A stretch of 64,000 bases of DNA, from assembly GCF_002817655.1 (NCBI RefSeq), contig NZ_NWQK01000001.1, forward strand, positions 372,001 to 436,000, read 5' to 3'. The position numbers and the translations under genes were made by a program. A model generated the notes under the pieces. It had not been told where the DNA came from. It ran no database searches and was given only the letters and a program-made list of their open reading frames with translations. The DNA comes from Candidatus Chlamydia corallus (GTDB taxonomy: Bacteria > Chlamydiota > Chlamydiia > Chlamydiales > Chlamydiaceae). Of this stretch, positions 59,572-64,000 are shown one piece after another (positions within the stretch are counted from its first letter, which is position 1; every line of letters starts with the position of its first letter).

Positions 59572-60928
59572 ATTCTTAGAAGGACTTCATCAACCCGCGC
59601 CCAGGTACACAAGTTACCCTACAGCTTTAGAATGGGAATCTTCTGATGCGACTCCAGCTTTTCTAGCTTTCGAGAAAATTAGAGAAAACCCCCGACCCCT
59701 CTCTCTTTATTTCCACATTCCCTTCTGTCAATCAATGTGTTTGTATTGCGGCTGTTCTGTTGTTTTGAACCGTCGTGAAGATGTTGTAGAAGCTTATATC
59801 AACACCCTAATCCGAGAAATGGAACTTGTAGTTCAAAACATAGGGACTAGGCCTCAGGTATCCCGAATTCATTTTGGAGGAGGAACTCCTAGTCGACTTT
59901 CAAGAGAGTTGTTTCATCGGCTTTTTGACAAACTACACAAGCTCTTCGATCTTACGCATACTGAAGAAATTGCTATTGAAGTTGATCCTCGTTCTCTAAG
60001 AAGCGATATAGAAAAAGCCGATTTCTTTCAGAAGTTAGGGTTTAACAGAGTCAGCTTGGGCATTCAAGATACCCAAGCTGCTGTCCAAGAAGCTGTAAAA
60101 CGACGACAATCCAAGGAAGAATCCATAGGAGCATATGAAAAATTTAAGGAACTAGGCTTCCAAAGTATCAATATCGATTTAATCTATGGCCTTCCCAAAC
60201 AAACAAAAGTGACATTTGCTAAAACAATTCAAGATATTTTAGCGATGCGTCCAGACCGTCTTGCGCTATTTTCTTTTGCCTCGGTTCCCTGGATCAAGCC
60301 GCACCAAAAAGCAATGAAAGCTACTGATATGCCTTCTATGGAAGAGAAATTCGCGATTTATTCTCAATCGAGGCACTTGCTTACAAAAGCAGGATACCAG
60401 GCCATCGGCATGGATCATTTTTCTCTTCCCCATGATCCTCTAACCCTTGCCTTTAAAAATAAAACTCTGATCCGCAATTTCCAGGGGTATTCTCTCCCTC
60501 CAGAGGAAGATCTTCTTGGTTTAGGGATGACTTCTACAAGCTTTATTCGTGGAATTTATCTACAGAATGCCAAAACCCTTGAGGCATATCACAAAACCGT
60601 ACTTGGAGGAACATTTCCTACTGTGAAAAGTAAAATTCTTACTGAAGACGATCGCATTAGAAAATGGGTAATCCATAAGTTAATGTGCACTTTTTCGGTA
60701 GAAAAGGAAGAGTTTTTGAATCTTTTTGGATATCAGTTTGATGCTTATTTTATAGAAAGTCGTGATCGCTTGATCAGCATGGAAACTACAGGTCTCATTT
60801 ACAACAGTTCTTGCTCTTTGAAAGTAACGCCTCTTGGAGAACTGTTTGTCAGAGTCATTGCCACAGCTTTCGATCGCTATTTTCTCGATAAAGTATCTAA
60901 AAAAGAGTGTTTCTCTGCTTCTATATAA
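59552..60928 (+). CDS. hemN: Oxygen-independent coproporphyrinogen III dehydrogenase, copy 1
   Basis: Radical-SAM enzyme that converts coproporphyrinogen III to protoporphyrinogen IX without oxygen. The 458-residue protein starts with the true HemN signature APRYTSYPTALEW; the cluster cysteines are C59, C63 and C66, and C68 matches the extra Cys of E. coli HemN (PFCQSMCLYCGC). These features separate it from HemW-like proteins. The C-terminal HemN domain is complete. A second copy begins at 63339. Confidence 0.93.
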   Translation: MFNVNFKFLEGLHQPAPRYTSYPTALEWESSDATPAFLAFEKIRENPRPLSLYFHIPFCQSMCLYCGCSVVLNRREDVVEAYINTLIREMELVVQNIGTRPQVSRIHFGGGTPSRLSRELFHRLFDKLHKLFDLTHTEEIAIEVDPRSLRSDIEKADFFQKLGFNRVSLGIQDTQAAVQEAVKRRQSKEESIGAYEKFKELGFQSINIDLIYGLPKQTKVTFAKTIQDILAMRPDRLALFSFASVPWIKPHQKAMKATDMPSMEEKFAIYSQSRHLLTKAGYQAIGMDHFSLPHDPLTLAFKNKTLIRNFQGYSLPPEEDLLGLGMTSTSFIRGIYLQNAKTLEAYHKTVLGGTFPTVKSKILTEDDRIRKWVIHKLMCTFSVEKEEFLNLFGYQFDAYFIESRDRLISMETTGLIYNSSCSLKVTPLGELFVRVIATAFDRYFLDKVSKKECFSASI

Positions 60929-60961
60929 AAATCCAGAGAAACTTCGATAGAGGAGGTTGGT

Positions 60962-61477
60962 TTGAATTCAGCAATCATTATAGGGGCAGGAATCTCTGGT
61001 CTTGCTGCAGGTTGGTGGCTGCACCAAAAATTCCCACAAGTCGAAATACTTATCTTAGATAAAAGAGCCTGCGCAGGGGGCCTTGTCCACACTGAATATC
61101 ACGAAGGGTTTTCTTTTGACCTCGGTCCTAAAGGATTCCTGACTCGCGGAGAGGGAAATTATACTCTAAGACTTATCCACGAACTGGGCCTTCAAAATTC
61201 GTTGATCTTCAGTGATAATGCAGCGAAAAAGCGTTTTGTCCATTACAGGGGAAAAGCGCATAAAATATCTGCATGGACTTTAATCAAAGAGGGTTTGCTT
61301 TCTTCTTTAATTAAGGATCTCCGTGCGCCTTGCTATGTGCAAGATAGCTCTGTTCAGGATTTTTTAAAACGGCATAGTTCACAAAATTTTACAAACTACA
61401 TTTTAGATCCAGTAATCACAGCAATACGTGCAGGTCATAGCGGGATTCTCTCAGACAATTCGCAATCTGATCCCTGA
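60962..61477 (+). pseudogene. hemG: Protoporphyrinogen oxidase HemG/HemY-type, truncated at the duplication junction
   Basis: Starts with TTG after a strong AGGAGG. The FAD-binding motif IIGAGISGLAAGWWL and a KRACAGGLVHTE segment identify a HemY-type protoporphyrinogen oxidase (called hemG in chlamydiae). The native sequence runs for about 164 codons to HSGILS; there it joins mfd sequence in another frame and stops eight codons later. A full enzyme has over 400 residues, so this copy lacks most of the substrate and C-terminal FAD regions and should be inactive. If the duplication is a simple tandem one, an intact hemG should start near 64749, outside the window. Confidence 0.85.
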
Positions 61478-62351
61478 AGCTCGTATTGGCGTCGCTCATG
61501 GTCAGATGTGCTCTGAGGATCTCTCTAACATTTTTACGAAATTTAAAAACCAGCAAACCAATATCCTAGTTGCTACTGCATTAATAGAAAACGGTATTGA
61601 TATTCCGAATGCCAATACTATTTTGATAGATCATGCCGATAAGTTTGGTATGGCGGATCTTTATCAAATGAAGGGACGTGTAGGGCGTTGGAATAAAAAA
61701 GCATACTGTTATTTTCTAGTTTCTCACTTAGACAGATTAACTGGCGAGGCAGCCAAGCGATTAGCTGCTTTAAATAAGCAAGAATATGGGGGGGGAATGA
61801 AGATTGCTCTCCACGATTTAGAAATCCGCGGAGCAGGGAATATTCTTGGAACAGATCAATCAGGGCACATAGGAACTATAGGGTTTAATCTGTACTGTAG
61901 GTTACTAAAAAAAGCTGTTTCAGCTTTAAAAAAACATACGTCTCCTCTACTTTTTAATGACGATGTGAAAATAGAATTTCCTTACAATTCGCGTATTCCT
62001 GATACCTATATCGAAACTGCCTCAATGCGCATCGAATTTTACCAAAAAATCGGTAATGCTGAAAATGATGAAGAGCTTGCCGCAATACAAGAAGAAATGC
62101 GAGATCGCTTTGGTCCCTTACCTCAAGAGATCTCCTGGCTTTTTGCCCTTGCCCAAGTCCGTCTATTTGCTCTACAGCACGGCATTTGCAGCATTAAGGG
62201 AACTGCTAATGCTCTGTATGTTCAAAAATGCCTTAGCAAATCTGAACAGACCAAGAAAACCCTGCCCTATGCTCTATCGCCCACTCCTGAACTTCTAACC
62301 AAAGAAGTCATTGAGTCTATAGAAAGGGGCCTCTTAATGAACGCTTCGTAA
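61453..62351 (+). pseudogene. Orphan 3' fragment of mfd at the duplication junction
   Basis: Repeats the C-terminal 299 codons or so of mfd (from QTIRNLIPE through the stop). A GTG at 61428, in hemG-derived DNA, gives an open frame of 307 codons, but it has no ribosome-binding site of its own and lacks Walker A, the RNAP-binding and UvrB-like domains. If translated it would hold only part of the second RecA-like lobe and the C-terminal domain. It is best seen as a by-product of the duplication. Confidence 0.85.
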
Positions 62352-62362
62352 TTAGGACATCT

Positions 62363-63358
62363 ATGTCTGCTTTTTTTGATCTTTTAAAATCTAAAAGTGC
62401 CTCACATCCTCCCATATGGCTTTTACGACAGGTGGGAAGGTATATGCCTCCATACCAAGAATTAAAAGGATCCCAATCCTTAAAGACTTTTTTTCATAAT
62501 ACGGAGGCAATTGTAGAGACTACGCTTTTAGGGCCTTCTTTGCTCAATGTAGATGCTGCTATTCTCTTTGCTGATATTCTATCGATCTTGGATGGTTTTG
62601 GCGTGACTTACGACTTTTCTCCTGGTCCCCGCATACAATTTTCTCCAGAGCAACCTTTCACCTTTACTTCCGATCCACAAACTACTTTCTGCTATCTTTT
62701 GGATGCTATTAGAAGTCTCACTAAAAAACTTTCTGTCCCTCTTATTGTTTTTGCAGCATCTCCCTTTACGCTAGCCAGCTATCTAATCGATGGAGGTGCT
62801 TCCAAAGATTTCTCTAAGACAATGTCTTTTTTATATAGTTATCCCAAAAAATTCGATGAGCTACTCTCTAAAATCATTGAAGGGACTGAGATTTACCTAA
62901 AAACACAAATCGATGCAGGAGCTGTTGCTGTACAGCTTTTTGAATCTTCCAGTCTGCGTCTTCCTTCAGCATTATTTACACGCTATGTGACAGAACCAAA
63001 TCGTACCCTAATAGCAAAACTTAAAGAGCACTCTATTCCCGTGAGTTTATTTTGCCGTTGTTTTGAAGAAAATTTCTACACTCTCAAAGCCACTCAAGCT
63101 GATACCCTCCACCCAGATTATCATGTAGACCTTCATCGCATTCAAAAAAATCCCATTCCTATGCCTTCTCTACAAGGAAATATGGATCCAGCACTATTTT
63201 TATTGCCCCAAGAAAAATTATTAAACTATGTAGAAAATTTCCTTGTTCCTTTAAGAACATTTCCTAACTTCATTTTTAATTCTGGACATGGGATTCTTCC
63301 TGAAACACCTTTAGAAAACGTCCAGTTGGTAGTTTCTTATGTTCAATGTCAACTTTAA
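62363..63358 (+). CDS. hemE: Uroporphyrinogen decarboxylase, copy 2
   Basis: Full-length second copy of hemE, with the same 331-residue protein as 58576-59571. Start, spacing from the mfd stop (11 bases) and overlap with hemN are all kept. It would double hemE dosage if the duplication is real and transcribed from the upstream alaS-mfd promoter or read-through past the truncated hemG. Confidence 0.85.
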   Translation: MSAFFDLLKSKSASHPPIWLLRQVGRYMPPYQELKGSQSLKTFFHNTEAIVETTLLGPSLLNVDAAILFADILSILDGFGVTYDFSPGPRIQFSPEQPFTFTSDPQTTFCYLLDAIRSLTKKLSVPLIVFAASPFTLASYLIDGGASKDFSKTMSFLYSYPKKFDELLSKIIEGTEIYLKTQIDAGAVAVQLFESSSLRLPSALFTRYVTEPNRTLIAKLKEHSIPVSLFCRCFEENFYTLKATQADTLHPDYHVDLHRIQKNPIPMPSLQGNMDPALFLLPQEKLLNYVENFLVPLRTFPNFIFNSGHGILPETPLENVQLVVSYVQCQL

Positions 63359-64000
63359 ATTCTTAGAAGGACTTCATCAACCCGCGCCCAGGTACACAAG
63401 TTACCCTACAGCTTTAGAATGGGAATCTTCTGATGCGACTCCAGCTTTTCTAGCTTTCGAGAAAATTAGAGAAAACCCCCGACCCCTCTCTCTTTATTTC
63501 CACATTCCCTTCTGTCAATCAATGTGTTTGTATTGCGGCTGTTCTGTTGTTTTGAACCGTCGTGAAGATGTTGTAGAAGCTTATATCAACACCCTAATCC
63601 GAGAAATGGAACTTGTAGTTCAAAACATAGGGACTAGGCCTCAGGTATCCCGAATTCATTTTGGAGGAGGAACTCCTAGTCGACTTTCAAGAGAGTTGTT
63701 TCATCGGCTTTTTGACAAACTACACAAGCTCTTCGATCTTACGCATACTGAAGAAATTGCTATTGAAGTTGATCCTCGTTCTCTAAGAAGCGATATAGAA
63801 AAAGCCGATTTCTTTCAGAAGTTAGGGTTTAACAGAGTCAGCTTGGGCATTCAAGATACCCAAGCTGCTGTCCAAGAAGCTGTAAAACGACGACAATCCA
63901 AGGAAGAATCCATAGGAGCATATGAAAAATTTAAGGAACTAGGCTTCCAAAGTATCAATATCGATTTAATCTATGGCCTTCCCAAACAAACAAAAGTGAC
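63339..64000 (+). CDS. hemN: Oxygen-independent coproporphyrinogen III dehydrogenase, copy 2 (partial, cut by window end)
   Basis: The first 220 codons or so of a second hemN, the same as the copy at 59552 over the length seen, including the CxxxCxxC cluster motif. The rest is outside the window. Whether the gene is complete depends on the sequence beyond 64000; a simple tandem duplication predicts that it is. Confidence 0.85.
   Translation, partial: MFNVNFKFLEGLHQPAPRYTSYPTALEWESSDATPAFLAFEKIRENPRPLSLYFHIPFCQSMCLYCGCSVVLNRREDVVEAYINTLIREMELVVQNIGTRPQVSRIHFGGGTPSRLSRELFHRLFDKLHKLFDLTHTEEIAIEVDPRSLRSDIEKADFFQKLGFNRVSLGIQDTQAAVQEAVKRRQSKEESIGAYEKFKELGFQSINIDLIYGLPKQTKV

Larger units (their letters stand above)
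57666..61452. repeat. Tandem duplication, unit 1 (3,787 bp)
   Basis: The unit contains the last 299 or so codons of mfd, all of hemE and hemN, and about 164 codons of hemG. The next base after it, 61453, corresponds to 57666 again. The match covers everything that can be compared in the window. Confidence 0.9.
61453..64000. repeat. Tandem duplication, unit 2 (partial, runs off the window)
   Basis: Head-to-tail second copy of the unit starting at 57666, with a constant offset of 3,787 bases from first to last base (60213 matches 64000). I saw no indel, and the encoded proteins are the same wherever compared. The copy is cut by the window edge inside hemN. Confidence 0.9.

Overview
The window is from a chlamydial chromosome, most likely Chlamydia pneumoniae. 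The gene order (dnaG, mutS, uvrC, rpsN, rpmJ, rpmH, rnpA, cysS, lysS, dsbH, priA, aas, plsC, fabF, mqnC, miaA, the mur genes, groEL3, amn, tkt, alaS, mfd, hemE, hemN, hemG) is the one I recall for the CT795-CT745 interval of C. trachomatis, read backwards. A CHLPS/DUF818-type gene and extra broken genes between lysS and dsbH point to C. pneumoniae. The DNA is AT-rich, tightly packed, and has almost no mobile DNA.

Layout. 1-7.2 kb: a small exported protein, DNA primase, MutS and UvrC. 7.2-11 kb: an Asp23-like gene, a membrane GYF_2-like protein, ribosomal proteins S14, L36 and L34, RNase P protein and a thioredoxin-fold protein. 11.3-14.4 kb: CysRS and LysRS, convergent. 14.4-17.7 kb: an accessory island with two frameshifted chlamydial genes (one containing a 12-G tract) and one intact DUF818 gene. 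17.8-25.9 kb: DsbH, a hypothetical, PriA, then a minus-strand lipid operon (plsC, aas, bioF-like) and cysQ. 25.9-36.5 kb: leucine dehydrogenase, pyrophosphatase, Nudix hydrolase, FabF, RsfS, a HAD phosphatase split at a 9-A run, a coiled-coil protein, MqnC, MiaA, RsbV, FtsQ, CutA and a KH-domain protein. 36.5-45.5 kb: a minus-strand peptidoglycan/division operon (murF, mraY, murD, nlpD, ftsW, murG, murC-ddl fusion). 45.7-52.5 kb: tRNA-Cys, GroEL3, a phosphoesterase, EF-P, AMP nucleosidase, transketolase. 52.7-64 kb: alaS, mfd and the heme genes hemE, hemN and hemG.

The most striking feature is at the right end. A 3,787-bp unit (3' end of mfd, hemE, hemN, 5' part of hemG) is followed head-to-tail by a second copy that is colinear without indels up to the window edge and looks identical. 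The join truncates the first hemG and creates an orphan mfd fragment; an intact hemG should lie just beyond the window. This is either a very recent tandem duplication, doubling hemE and hemN, or an assembly error.

The genes support core functions of an obligate intracellular parasite: replication and repair, translation, septal peptidoglycan synthesis, scavenging of host fatty acids through Aas and PlsC, futalosine-route menaquinone, heme synthesis, and oxidative folding of cysteine-rich envelope proteins through DsbH. Several breaks fall in homopolymer runs, which suggests gene decay, phase variation or sequencing error in the accessory genes. Product calls rest on motifs read by eye; locus names in other genomes are from memory, and no database search was run.
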